This document shows positions 12,061 through 24,900 of a stretch of DNA of 64,000 nucleotides, in pieces. Source of the DNA: Meconema thalassinum (taxonomy: Eukaryota > Arthropoda > Insecta > Orthoptera > Tettigoniidae); contig OX336388.2 of the NCBI GenBank assembly GCA_946902985.2, positions 1,698,893,978 through 1,698,957,977 of the forward strand, read 5' to 3'. The stretch's first letter is position 1, and each line of letters begins with the position of its first letter. The translations under genes were made by a program, and so were the position numbers. Under the pieces are notes generated by a model that saw only the letters and a program-made list of their open reading frames with translations, searched no databases and had not been told where the DNA came from.

Positions 12061-12120
12061 ATTTTGGCAGGTAACAGTAACTTCGATACTAATTATGACA
12101 GGTAACAGTAACTTCGATAC

Positions 12121-15100
12121 TAATTATGACAAGTAACTGTAATTTTGATAAAAATTATGGCAGGTAACTGTAACTTCGATACTAATTATGACAGGTAACA
12201 GTAACTTCGATACTAATAATGACAGGTAACATTAACTTCGTTACTAATTATGACAAGTAACATTAATTTCGATACTAATTATGGCAGGTAACTGTAACAT
12301 CGATACTAATTATGACAGGTAACAGTAACTTCGTTACTAATTATGACAGGAAACTGTAATTTCGATACAAATTATAACAGGTAACTGTAACTTCGTTAAT
12401 AATTATGACAAGTAACTGTAATTTCGATACAAATTATGGCAGGTAACTGTAACTTCGATACTAAATATGACAATTACCTCTAACTTAGTTACTAATTATG
12501 ACAAGTAACTTTAATTTTGATAAAAATTATGGCAGGTAACTGTAACTTCGACACTAATTATGACAGGTAACTGTAACTTCGTTACTAATTATGACAAGTA
12601 ACAGTAACTTCGATACTAATTATGACAAGTAACATTAATTTCGATACTAATTATGGCAGTTAACAGTACCTTCGATACTAATTAAGACAGATAACTGTAA
12701 CTTCGATACTAATTATGACAAAGAACTGTAATTTCGATACTAATTATGGCAGGTAATTGTAACTTCGTTACTAATTATGACAAGTAACTATAATTTCGAT
12801 ACAAATTATGGCAGGTAACTGTAATTTCGATACTAATTATGACAGGTAACAGTAACTTCGATACTAATTATGACATGTAACAGTAACTTCGTTACTAAAA
12901 AAGGCAAGTAACTGTAATTTCGATACAAATTATGGCAGCTAACTGTAACTTCGATACTAATTATGACAGGTGACAGTAACTTCGATACTAATTATGACAG
13001 AAAACAGTAACTTCGATACTTATTATGACAGGTAACAGTAACTTCTATAATAATTATGGCAGGTAACTGTAACTTCGATACAAATTAAGACAGTTAACTG
13101 TAACTTCGTTACTAATTATGACAGGTAACTGTAATTTCGATAAAAACTTTGGCAGGTAACTGTAACTACGATACTAATTATGACAAGTAACTATAACTTC
13201 GATACTAATTATGACAGGTAACAGTAACTTCGATACTAATTATGACAGGAAACTGTAATTACGATACAAATTATAATAGGTAACTGTAACTTCGTTACTA
13301 ATTATGACAAGTAACCGTAATTTCGATACAAATTATGGCAGGTAACTGTAACTTCGATAATAAATATGACAGGTAACAGTTACTTCGATACTAATTATGA
13401 CAGGAAACTGTAATTATGATACAAATTATAACAGGTAACTGTAACTTCGTTAATAATTATGATAAGTAACTGTAATTTCGATACAAATTATGAAGTTAAC
13501 AGTACCTTCGATACTAATTATGACAGGTAACTGTAACTTCGATACTAGTTATGACAAGGAACTGTAATTTCGATACAAATTGTGGCAGGTAACTGTAACT
13601 TTGATACTAATTTTGACAGGTAACAATAACTTCGATACTAATTATGACAAGTAACTGTAGCTTCGTTACTAATTATGACAAGTAACTGTAATTTTGAAAA
13701 AAAAATTATGGCAGGTAACTGTAACTTCGATACTAATTATGACAGGTAACAGTAACTTCGATACTAATTATGACAGGTAACTGCAACTTTTTAACTAATT
13801 ATGACAAGTAACTGTAATTTCGATACTAATTATGGCAGGTAACTGTAACTTCGTTACTAATTATGACAAGTAACTGTAATTTCGATACAAATTATGGCAG
13901 GTAACTTAATTTCGTTACTAATTATGACAGGTAACAGTAACTTCGATACTAATTATGACAAGTAACAGTAACTTCGTTACTAATTATGACAAGTAACTGT
14001 AATTTCGATACAAATTATGGCATGTAACTGTAACTTCGATACTGATTATGACAGGTAACAGTAACTTCGATACTAATAATGACAGAAAACAGTTACTTCG
14101 ATACTAATTAGGACAGGTAACAGTAACATCGATAATAATTATGGCAGGAAACTGTAACTTCGATACTAATTATGACAAGTAACTGTAATTTCGAAAAAAA
14201 AATTATGGCAGGTAACTGTAACTACGTTACTAATTATGACAAGTAACTGTAATTTCGATACAAATTATGGCAGGTAACTGTAACTTCGATAGTCATTATG
14301 ACAGGTAACATTAACTTCGATACTAATTATGACAAGTAACTGTTACTTCGATACTAGTTATGACAGGTAACTGTAACGTCGTTACTAATTATGACAAGTA
14401 ACTGTGATTTCGATACAAATTATGGCAGGTAACTGTAACTTCGATACTAATTATGACAGGTAGCAGTAACTTCGATACTAATTAGGACACGTAACTGTAA
14501 CTACGATACTAATTATGACAGGTAACTGTAACTTCGATACTTATTACGACAATTAACTCTAACTTCGTTACTAATTATGACAAGTAACTGTAATTTTGAT
14601 TAAAAATTATGGCAGGTAACTGTAACTTCGATACTCATTATGACAGGTAACATTAACTTCGATACAAATTATGACAAGTAACAGTTTCTTCGATACTAAT
14701 TATGACAGGTAACTGTAACGTCGTTACTAATTATGACAAGTAACTGTGATTTCGATACAAATTATGACAGGTAACAGTAACTTCGATAATAAATATGACA
14801 AGTAACTGTAATTTCGATACAAATTATAGCAGGTAACTGTAATTTCGATACTAATTATGACAGGTAACAGTAACTTCGATACTAATTATGACAAGTAACT
14901 GTAACTTCGATACTAATTATGACAGGTAACTGTAAGTTCGTTACTAATTATGGCAAGTAACTGTAATTTCGATACAAATTATGGCAGGTAATTGTAATTT
15001 CGATACTAATTGTGACAGGTAACAGTTACTTCGTTACTAATTATGACAAGTAACTGTAATTTCGATACAAATTATGGCAGGTAACTTAATTTCGTTACTA

Positions 15101-15501
15101 ATTATGACAGGTAACAGTAACTTCGATACTAATTATGACAAGTAACAGTAACTTCGTTACTAATTATGACAAGTAACTGTAATTTCGATACAAATTATGG
15201 CATGTAACTGTAACTTCGATACTGATTATGACAGGTAACAGTAACTTCGATACTAATTATGACAGAAAACAGTTACTTCGATACTAATTATGACAGGTAA
15301 GAGTAACATCGATAATAATTATGGCAGGAAACTGTAACTTCGATACTAATTATGACAAGTAACTGTGATTTCGATACAAATTATGACAGGTATCTGTAAC
15401 TTCGTTACTAATTATGACAGGTAACTGTAATTTCGATACAAATTTTGGCAGGTAACTGTAACTTCGATACTAATTATGACAGGTAACAGTAACTTCGATA
15501 C
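12121..15501 (+). repeat. Alpha+beta higher-order unit A, copy 2 (3,381 bp)
   Basis: Second copy of the 3,381-bp unit, with markers at 12220, 12897 and 13492. It is nearly identical to 8740-12120; one visible difference is AACTTCG near 12,170 against AACATCG near 8,790. The next alpha start at 15601 is again 3,381 bp on, but the alpha sequence after it lacks TAATTAAGACAG and GATAAAAACTTTGG. Copy 3 therefore belongs to another lineage, and the strict 3,381-bp unit is present only twice. Confidence 0.9.
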
Positions 15502-17466
15502 TAATTATGACAAGTAACTGTAATTTTGATAAAAATTATGGCAGGTAACTGTAACTTCGATACTAATTATGACAGGTAACAGTAACTTCGATACTAATAA
15601 TGACAGGTAACATTAACTTCGTTACTAATTATGACAAGTAACATTAATTTCGATACTAATTATGGCAGGTAACTGTAACATCGATACTAATTATGACAGG
15701 TAACAGTAACTTCGTTACTAATTATGACAGGAAACTGTAATTTCGATACAAATTATAACAGGTAACTGTAACTTCGTTAATAATTATGACAAGTAACTGT
15801 AATTTCGATACAAATTATGGCAGGTAACTGTAACTTCGATACTAAATATGACAATTACCTCTAACTTAGTTACTAATTATGACAAGTAACTTTAATTTTG
15901 ATAAAAATTATGGCAGGTAACTGTAACTTCGACACTAATTATGACAGGTAACTGTAACTTCGTTACTAATTATGACAAGTAACAGTAACTTCGATACTAA
16001 TTATGACAAGTAACATTAATTTCGATACTAATTATGGCAGTTAACAGTACCTTCGATACTAATTATGACAGATAACTGTAACTTCGATACTAATTATGAC
16101 AAGGAACTGTAATTTCGATACTAATTATGGCAGGTAATTGTAACTTCGTTACTAATTATGACAAGTAAATGTAATTTCGATACAAATTATGGCAGGTAAC
16201 TGTAATTTCGATACTAATTATGACAGGTAACAGTAACTTCGATACTAATTATGACATGTAACAGCAACTTCGTTACTAAAAAAGGCAAGTAACTGTAATA
16301 TCGATACAAATTATGGCAGCTAACTGTAACTTCGATACTAATTATGACAGGTGACAGTAACTTCGATACTAATTATGACAGAAAACAGTAACTTCGATAC
16401 TTATTATGACAGGTAACAGTAACTTCTATAATAATTATGGCAGGTAACTGTAACTTCGATACAAATTAAGACAGTTAACTGTAACCTCGTTACTAATTAT
16501 GACAGGTAACTGTAATTTCGATACAAATTTTGGCAGGTAACTGTAACTACGATACTAATTATGACAAGTAACTATAACTTCGATACTAATTATGACAGGT
16601 AACAGTAACTTCGATACTAATTATGACAGGAGACTGTAATTACGATACAAATTATAACAGGTAACTGTAACTTCGTTAATAACTATGACAAGTAACTGTA
16701 ACTTCGATACTAATTATGACAGGTAACTGTAAGTTCGTTACTAATTATGGCAAGTAACTGTAATTTCGATACAAATTATGGCAGGTAATTGTAATTTCGA
16801 TACTAATTGTGACAGGTAACAGTTACTTCGATACTAATTATAACAATTAACAGTAACTTCGATACTAATTATGACAAGTAACTGTAACTTCGATACTAAT
16901 TATGACAGGTAACTGTAACTTCGTTACTAATTATGACAGGTAACTGTAATTTCGATACAAATTTTGGCAGGTAACTGTAACTACGATACTAATTATGACA
17001 GGTAACAGTAACTTCGATACTAATTATGACAAGTAACTGTAACTTCGATACTAATTATGACAAGTAACTGTAACTTCGATACTAATTATGACAGGTAACT
17101 GTAACTTCATTACTAATTATGACAGGTAACTGTAATTTCGATACAAATTTTGGCAGGTAACTGTAACTACGATACTAATTATGACAAGTAACTATAACTT
17201 CGATACTAATTATGACAGGTAACAGTAACTTCGATACTAATTATGACAGGAAACTGTAATTACGATACAAATTATAACAGGTAACTGTAACTTCGTTAAT
17301 AATTATGACAAGTAACTGTAACTTCGATACTAATTATGACAGGTAACTGTAAGTTCGTTACTAATTATGGCAAGTAACTGTAATTTCGATACAAATTATG
17401 GCAGGTAATTGTAATTTCGATACTAATTGTGACAGGTAACAGTTACTTCGATACTAATTATGACAG
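13290..17466 (+). repeat. 4.18-kb segment, copy 1 (offset 4,931 bp)
   Basis: This stretch recurs at 18,221-22,397. The offset of 4,931 bp is shown by AACCGTAATTTCG (13313 and 18244), GAAGTTAACAG (13492 and 18423), the alpha start (15601 and 20532), the A-run (16278 and 21209) and the private AGCAACTTCG next to that run (near 16,263 and 21,194). The match ends at 17,466, where this copy turns into ATGACAGAAAACAG while the other continues ATGACAATTAACAG. It overlaps unit A copy 2, so the 3,381-bp and 4,931-bp duplications are superimposed events. Confidence 0.87.
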
Positions 17467-18220
17467 AAAACAGTAACTTCGATACTTATTATGACAGGTA
17501 ACAGTAACTTCTATAATAATTATGGCAGGTAACTGTAACTTCGATACAAATTAAGACAGTTAACTGTAACTTCGTTACTAATTATGACAGGTAACTGTAA
17601 TTTCGATAAAAACTTTGGCAGGTAACTGTAACTACGATACTAATTATGACAAGTAACTATAACTTCGATACTAATTATGACAGGTAACAGTAACTTCGAT
17701 ACTAATTATGACATGAAACTGTAATTACGATACAAATTATAATAGGTAACTGTAACTTCGTTAATAATTATGACAAGTAACTTTAATTTCGATACAAATT
17801 TTGGCAGGTAACTGTAACTTCGTTACTAATTATGACAAGTAACTGTAATTTCGATACAAGTTATGGCAGGTAACTGTAACTTCGATACTAATTATGACAG
17901 GTAACAGTAACTTCAATACTAATTATGACAGGAACTGTAATTACGATACAAATTATAACAGGTAACTGTAACTTCGTTAATAATTATGACAGGTAACTGT
18001 AACTTCGATACTAATTATGAAAAGAAACTCTAACTTCGTTACTATTTATGACAAGTAACTGTAATTTTGATAAAAAATTATGGCAGGTAACTGTAACTTC
18101 GATACTAATTATGAAAGGTAACAGTAACTTCGATACTAATTATGACAGGTAATATTAACTTCGTTATTAATTATGACAAGTAACTTTAATTTCGATACAA
18201 ATTATGGCAGGTAACTGTAA
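17467..18220 (+). repeat. Alpha fragment at the joint between the two 4.18-kb copies
   Basis: After 17,466 the array enters alpha midway through its diverged cluster (ACAGAAAACAG, CTTATTATG, CTTCTATAATAAT, AATTAAGACAG), skipping the CTAAAAAAGGC monomer. It then runs through GATAAAAACTTTGG, GACAGGAACTG (one base short) and TTATGAAAAGAAACTC to the start of the second 4.18-kb copy. These monomers resemble those near 26.0-26.7 kb. About 24 monomers. Confidence 0.75.
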
Positions 18221-21200
18221 CTTCGTTACTAATTATGACAAGTAACCGTAATTTCGATACAAATTATGGCAGGTAACTGTAACTTCGATAATAAATATGA
18301 CAGGTAACAGTTACTTCGATACTAATTATGACAGGAAACTGTAATTATGATACAAATTATAACAGGTAACTGTAACTTCGTTAATAATTATGATAAGTAA
18401 CTGTAATTTCGATACAAATTATGAAGTTAACAGTACCTTCGATACTAATTATGACAGGTAACTGTAACTTCGATACTAGTTATGACAAGGAACTGTAATT
18501 TCGATACAAATTGTGGCAGGTAACTGTAACTTTGATACTAATTTTGACAGGTAACAATAACTTCGATACTAATTATGACAAGTAACTGTAGCTTCGTTAC
18601 TAATTATGACAAGTAACTGTAATTTTGAAAAAAAAATTATGGCAGGTAACTGTAACTTCGATACTAATTATGACAGGTAACAGTAACTTCGATACTAATT
18701 ATGACAGGTAACTGCAACTTTTTAACTAATTATGACAAGTAACTGTAATTTCGATACTAATTATGGCAGGTAACTGTAACTTCGTTACTAATTATGACAA
18801 GTAACTGTAATTTCGATACAAATTATGGCAGGTAACTTAATTTCGTTAATAATTATGACAGGTAACAGTAACTTCGATACTAATTATGACAAGTAACAGT
18901 AACTTCGTTACTAATTATGACAAGTAACTGTAATTTCGATACAAATTATGGCATGTAACTGTAACTTCGATACTGATTATGACAGGTAACAGTAACTTCG
19001 ATACTAATAATGACAGAAAACAGTTACTTCGATACTAATTAGGACAGGTAACAGTAACATCGATAATAATTATGGCAGGAAACTGTAACTTCGATACTAA
19101 TTATGACAAGTAACTGTAATTTCGAAAAAAAAATTATGGCAGGTAACTGTAACTACGTTACTAATTATGACAAGTAACTGTAATTTCGATACAAATTATG
19201 GCAGGTAACTGTAACTTCGATAGTCATTATGACAGGTAACATTAACTTCGATACTAATTATGACAAGTAACTGTTACTTCGATACTAGTTATGACAGGTA
19301 ACTGTAACGTCGTTACTAATTATGACAAGTAACTGTGATTTCGATACAAATTATGGCAGGTAACTGTAACTTCGATACTAATTATGACAGGTAGCAGTAA
19401 CTTCGATACTAATTAGGACACGTAACTGTAACTACGATACTAATTATGACAGGTAACTGTAACTTCGATACTTATTACGACAATTAACTCTAACTTCGTT
19501 ACTAATTATGACAAGTAACTGTAATTTTGATTAAAAATTATGGCAGGTAACTGTAACTTCGATACTCATTATGACAGGTAACATTAACTTCGATACAAAT
19601 TATGACAAGTAACAGTTTCTTCGATACTAATTATGACAGGTAACTGTAACGTCGTTACTAATTATGACAAGTAACTGTGATTTCGATACAAATTATGACA
19701 GGTAACAGTAACTTCGATAATAAATATGACAAGTAACTGTAATTTCGATACAAATTATAGCAGGTAACTGTAATTTCGATACTAATTATGACAGGTAACA
19801 GTAACTTCGATACTAATTATGACAAGTAACTGTAACTTCGATACTAATTATGACAGGTAACTGTAAGTTCGTTACTAATTATGGCAAGTAACTGTAATTT
19901 CGATACAAATTATGGCAGGTAATTGTAATTTCGATACTAATTGTGACAGGTAACAGTTACTTCGTTACTAATTATGACAAGTAACTGTAATTTCGATACA
20001 AATTATGGCAGGTAACTTAATTTCGTTACTAATTATGACAGGTAACAGTAACTTCGATACTAATTATGACAAGTAACAGTAACTTCGTTACTAATTATGA
20101 CAAGTAACTGTAATTTCGATACAAATTATGGCATGTAACTGTAACTTCGATACTGATTATGACAGGTAACAGTAACTTCGATACTAATTATGACAGAAAA
20201 CAGTTACTTCGATACTAATTATGACAGGTAAGAGTAACATCGATAATAATTATGGCAGGAAACTGTAACTTCGATACTAATTATGACAAGTAACTGTGAT
20301 TTCGATACAAATTATGACAGGTATCTGTAACTTCGTTACTAATTATGACAGGTAACTGTAATTTCGATACAAATTTTGGCAGGTAACTGTAACTTCGATA
20401 CTAATTATGACAGGTAACAGTAACTTCGATACTAATTATGACAAGTAACTGTAATTTTGATAAAAATTATGGCAGGTAACTGTAACTTCGATACTAATTA
20501 TGACAGGTAACAGTAACTTCGATACTAATAATGACAGGTAACATTAACTTCGTTACTAATTATGACAAGTAACATTAATTTCGATACTAATTATGGCAGG
20601 TAACTGTAACATCGATACTAATTATGACAGGTAACAGTAACTTCGTTACTAATTATGACAGGAAACTGTAATTTCGATACAAATTATAACAGGTAACTGT
20701 AACTTCGTTAATAATTATGACAAGTAACTGTAATTTCGATACAAATTATGGCAGGTAACTGTAACTTCGATACTAAATATGACAATTACCTCTAACTTAG
20801 TTACTAATTATGACAAGTAACTTTAATTTTGATAAAAATTATGGCAGGTAACTGTAACTTCGACACTAATTATGACAGGTAACTGTAACTTCGTTACTAA
20901 TTATGACAAGTAACAGTAACTTCGATACTAATTATGACAAGTAACATTAATTTCGATACTAATTATGGCAGTTAACAGTACCTTCGATACTAATTATGAC
21001 AGATAACTGTAACTTCGATACTAATTATGACAAGGAACTGTAATTTCGATACTAATTATGGCAGGTAATTGTAACTTCGTTACTAATTATGACAAGTAAA
21101 TGTAATTTCGATACAAATTATGGCAGGTAACTGTAATTTCGATACTAATTATGACAGGTAACAGTAACTTCGATATTAATTATGACATGTATCAGCAACT

Positions 21201-22397
21201 TCGTTACTAAAAAAGGCAAGTAACTGTAATATCGATACAAATTATGGCAGCTAACTGTAACTTCGATACTAATTATGACAGGTGACAGTAACTTCGATAC
21301 TAATTATGACAGAAAACAGTAACTTCGATACTTATTATGACAGGTAACAGTAACTTCTATAATAATTATGGCAGGTAACTGTAACTTCGATACAAATTAA
21401 GACAGTTAACTGTAACCTCGTTACTAATTATGACAGGTAACTGTAATTTCGATACAAATTTTGGCAGGTAACTGTAACTACGATACTAATTATGACAAGT
21501 AACTATAACTTCGATACTAATTATGACAGGTAACAGTAACTTCGATACTAATTATGACAGGAGACTGTAATTACGATACAAATTATAACAGGTAACTGTA
21601 ACTTCGTTAATAACTATGACAAGTAACTGTAACTTCGATACTAATTATGACAGGTAACTGTAAGTTCGTTACTAATTATGGCAAGTAACTGTAATTTCGA
21701 TACAAATTATGGCAGGTAATTGTAATTTCGATACTAATTGTGACAGGTAACAGTTACTTCGATACTAATTATAACAATTAACAGTAACTTCGATACTAAT
21801 TATGACAAGTAACTGTAACTTCGATACTAATTATGACAGGTAACTGTAACTTCGTTACTAATTATGACAGGTAACTGTAATTTCGATACAAATTTTGGCA
21901 GGTAACTGTAACTTCGATACTAATTATGACAGGTAACAGTAACTTCGATACTAATTATGACAAGTAACTGTAACTTCGATACTAATTATGACAAGTAACT
22001 GTAACTTCGATACTAATTATGACAGGTAACTGTAACTTCATTACTAATTATGACAGGTAACTGTAATTTCGATACAAATTTTGGCAGGTAACTGTAACTA
22101 CGATACTAATTATGACAAGTAACTATAACTTCGATACTAATTATGACAGGTAACAGTAACTTCGATACTAATTATGACAGGAAACTGTAATTACGATACA
22201 AATTATAACAGGTAACTGTAACTTCGTTAATAATTATGACAAGTAACTGTAACTTCGATACTAATTATGACAGGTAACTGTAAGTTCGTTACTAATTATG
22301 GCAAGTAACTGTAATTTCGATACAAATTATGGCAGGTAATTGTAATTTCGATACTAATTGTGACAGGTAACAGTTACTTCGATACTAATTATGACAA
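18221..22397 (+). repeat. 4.18-kb segment, copy 2 (offset 4,931 bp)
   Basis: Second copy of 13,290-17,466, made of beta (about 18.24-20.37 kb) followed by alpha from 20,532. Small differences from copy 1 include ATGTATCAGCAAC near 21,186 (against ATGTAACAGCAAC) and TTCGTTAATAATTATG near 18,843 (against TTCGTTACTAATTATG). After 22,397 it continues into alpha monomers (AATTAACAGTAACATCG, TAATCATGACAGG) that also occur near 1.87 and 4.3 kb. Confidence 0.87.
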
Positions 22398-23073
22398 TTA
22401 ACAGTAACATCGATACTAATTATGACAAGTAACTGTAACTTCGATACTAATTATGACAGGTAACTGTAACTTCGTTACTAATCATGACAGGTAACTGTAA
22501 TTTCGATACAAATTTTGGCAGGTAACTGTAACTTCGATACTAATTATGACAGGTAACAGTAACTTCGATACTAATTATGACAAGTAACTGTAACTTCGAT
22601 ACTAATTATGACAAGTAACTCTAACTTCAATACTAATTATGACAGGTAACTGTAACTTCGTTACTAATTATGGCAAGTAACTGTAATTTCGATACAAATT
22701 ATGGCAGGTAATTGTAATTTCGATACTAATTGTTACAGGTAACAGTAACTTCGATACAATTTATGACAGGTAACTGTAACATCGATACTAATTATGACAG
22801 GTAACAGTAACTTCGTTACTAATTATGACAGGAAACTGTAATTTCGATACAAATTATAACAGGTAACTGTAACTTCGTTAATAATTATGACAAGTAACAG
22901 TATTTTCGATACAAATTATGGCAGGTAACTGTAACTTCGATACTAAATATGGCAATTAACTCTAACTTCGTTACTAATTAAGACAAGTAACTGTAATTTT
23001 GATAAAAATTATGGCAGGTAACTGTAACTTCGATACTAATTATGACAGGTAACAGTAACTTCGATACTAATAA
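20532..23073 (+). repeat. Full-length alpha unit (82 monomers)
   Basis: Alpha start motifs at 20532 and 23074 are 2,542 bp = 82 x 31 apart, and so are the A-runs at 21209 and 23751. This is the same length as the unit at 2450-4991, 18 kb away. That makes 82 monomers the likely ancestral alpha length and the other spacings (79, 68, 50, 49) derivatives. Confidence 0.88.
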
Positions 23074-24900
23074 TGACAGGTAACATTAACTTCGTTACTA
23101 ATTATGACAAGTAACATTAATTTCGATACTAATTATGGCAGGTAACTGTAACATCGATACTAATTATGACAGGTAACAGTAACTTCGTTACTAATTATGA
23201 CAGGAAACTGTAATTTCGATACAAATTATAACAGGTAACTGTAACTTCGTTAATAATTATGACAAGTAACTGTAATTTCGATACAAATTATGGGAGGTAA
23301 CTGTAACTTCGATACTAAATATGACAATTAACTCTAACTTCGTTACTAATTATGACAAGTAACTTTAATTTTGATAAACATTATGGCAGGTAACTGTAAC
23401 TTCGACACTAATTATGACAGGTAACTGTAACTTCGTTACTAATTATGACAAGTAACAGTAACTTCGATACTAATTATGACAAGTAACATTAATTTCGATA
23501 CTAATTATGGCAGTTAACAGTACCTTCGATACTAATTATGACTGATAACTGTAACTTCGATACTAATTATGACAAGGAACTGTAATTTCGATAATAATTA
23601 TGGCAGGTAATTGTAACTTCGTTACTAATTATGACAAGTAACTGTAATTTCGATACAAATTATGGCAGGTAACTGTAATTTCGATACTAATTATGACAGG
23701 TAACAGTAACTTCGATACTAATTATGACATGTAACAGTAACTTCGTTACTAAAAAAGGCAAGTAACTGTAATTTCGATACAAATTATGGCAGCTAACTGT
23801 AACTTCGATACTAATTATGACAGGTGACAGTAACTTCGATACTAATTTTGACAGAAAACAGTAACTTCGATACTTATTATGACAGGTAACAGTAACTTCT
23901 ATAATAATTCTGGCAGGTAACTGTAACTTCGATACAAATTAAGACAGTTAACTGTAACTTCGTTACTAATTATGACAGGTAACTGTAATTTCGATACAAA
24001 TTTTGGCAGGTAACTGTAACTACGATACTAATTATGACAAGTAACTATAACTTCGATACTAATTATGACAGGTAACAGTAACTTCGATACTAATTATGAC
24101 AGGAAACTGTAATTACGATACAAATTATAACAGGTAACTGTAACTTCGTTAATAACTATGACAAGTAACTGTAACTTCGATACTAATTATGACCGGTAAC
24201 TGTAAGTTCGTTACTAATTTTGGCAAGTAACTGTAATTTCGATACAAATTATGGCAGGTAATTGTAATTTCGATACTAATTGTGACAGGTAACAGTTACT
24301 TCGATACTAATTATAACAATTAACAGTAACTTCGATACTAATTATGACAAGTAACTGTAACTTCGATACTAATTATGACAGGTAACTGTAACTTCGTTAC
24401 TAATTATGACAGGTAACTGTAATTTCGATACAAATTTTGGCAGGTAACTGTAACTTCGATACTAATTATGACAGGTAACAGTAACTTCGATACTAATTAT
24501 GACAAGTAACTGTAACTTCGATACTAATTATGACAAGTAACTGTAACTTCGATACTAATTATGACAGGTAACTGTAACTTCGTTACTAATTATGACAGGT
24601 AACTGTAATTTCGATACAAATTTTGGCAGGTAACTGTAACTTCGTTACTAATTATGACAGGTAACAGTAACTTCGATACTAATTATGACAAGTAACTGTA
24701 ACTTCGATACTAATTATGACAAGTAACTCTAACTTCAATACTAATTATGACAGGTAACTGTAACTTCGTTACTAATTATGGCCAGTAACTGTAATTTCGA
24801 TACAAATTATGGCAGGTAATTGTAATTTCGATACTAATTGTTACAGGTAACAGTAACTTCGATACAAATTATGACAGGTAACTGTAACATCGATACTAAT
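23074..24900 (+). repeat. Alpha unit of reduced length (next start 2,108 bp on)
   Basis: The alpha start at 23074 is followed by the next at 25182, and the A-run at 23751 by the next at 25859: 2,108 bp = 68 monomers in both cases. The unit is therefore 14 monomers shorter than the full one. Private variants seen here include TTGATAAACATTATGG near 23,373, TATGACTGATAAC near 23,538 and AATAATTCTGG near 23,905. The last part overlaps the start of the 3,010-bp unit. Confidence 0.8.

Larger units (their letters stand above)
8740..12120 (+). repeat. Alpha+beta higher-order unit A, copy 1 (3,381 bp)
   Basis: First of two tandem copies with a 3,381-bp period (109 x 31 plus 2). Three independent landmarks give the same spacing: the alpha start 8839 and 12220, the A-run 9516 and 12897, and the beta marker GAAGTTAACAG at 10111 and 13492. 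Alpha occupies about 8.74-9.93 kb and beta about 9.93-12.06 kb. The two copies share TAATTAAGACAGATAAC (near 9,302 and 12,683) and GATAAAAACTTTGGC (near 9,757 and 13,138), which are rare outside them. The two bases beyond a monomer multiple come from A-tract monomers and single-base indels. Confidence 0.9.

Noticed and set aside
17467..18220. Unique insertion between the two 4.18-kb copies
   Set aside because: All of it reads as 31-bp monomers of alpha type; it is an alpha fragment, not foreign DNA.
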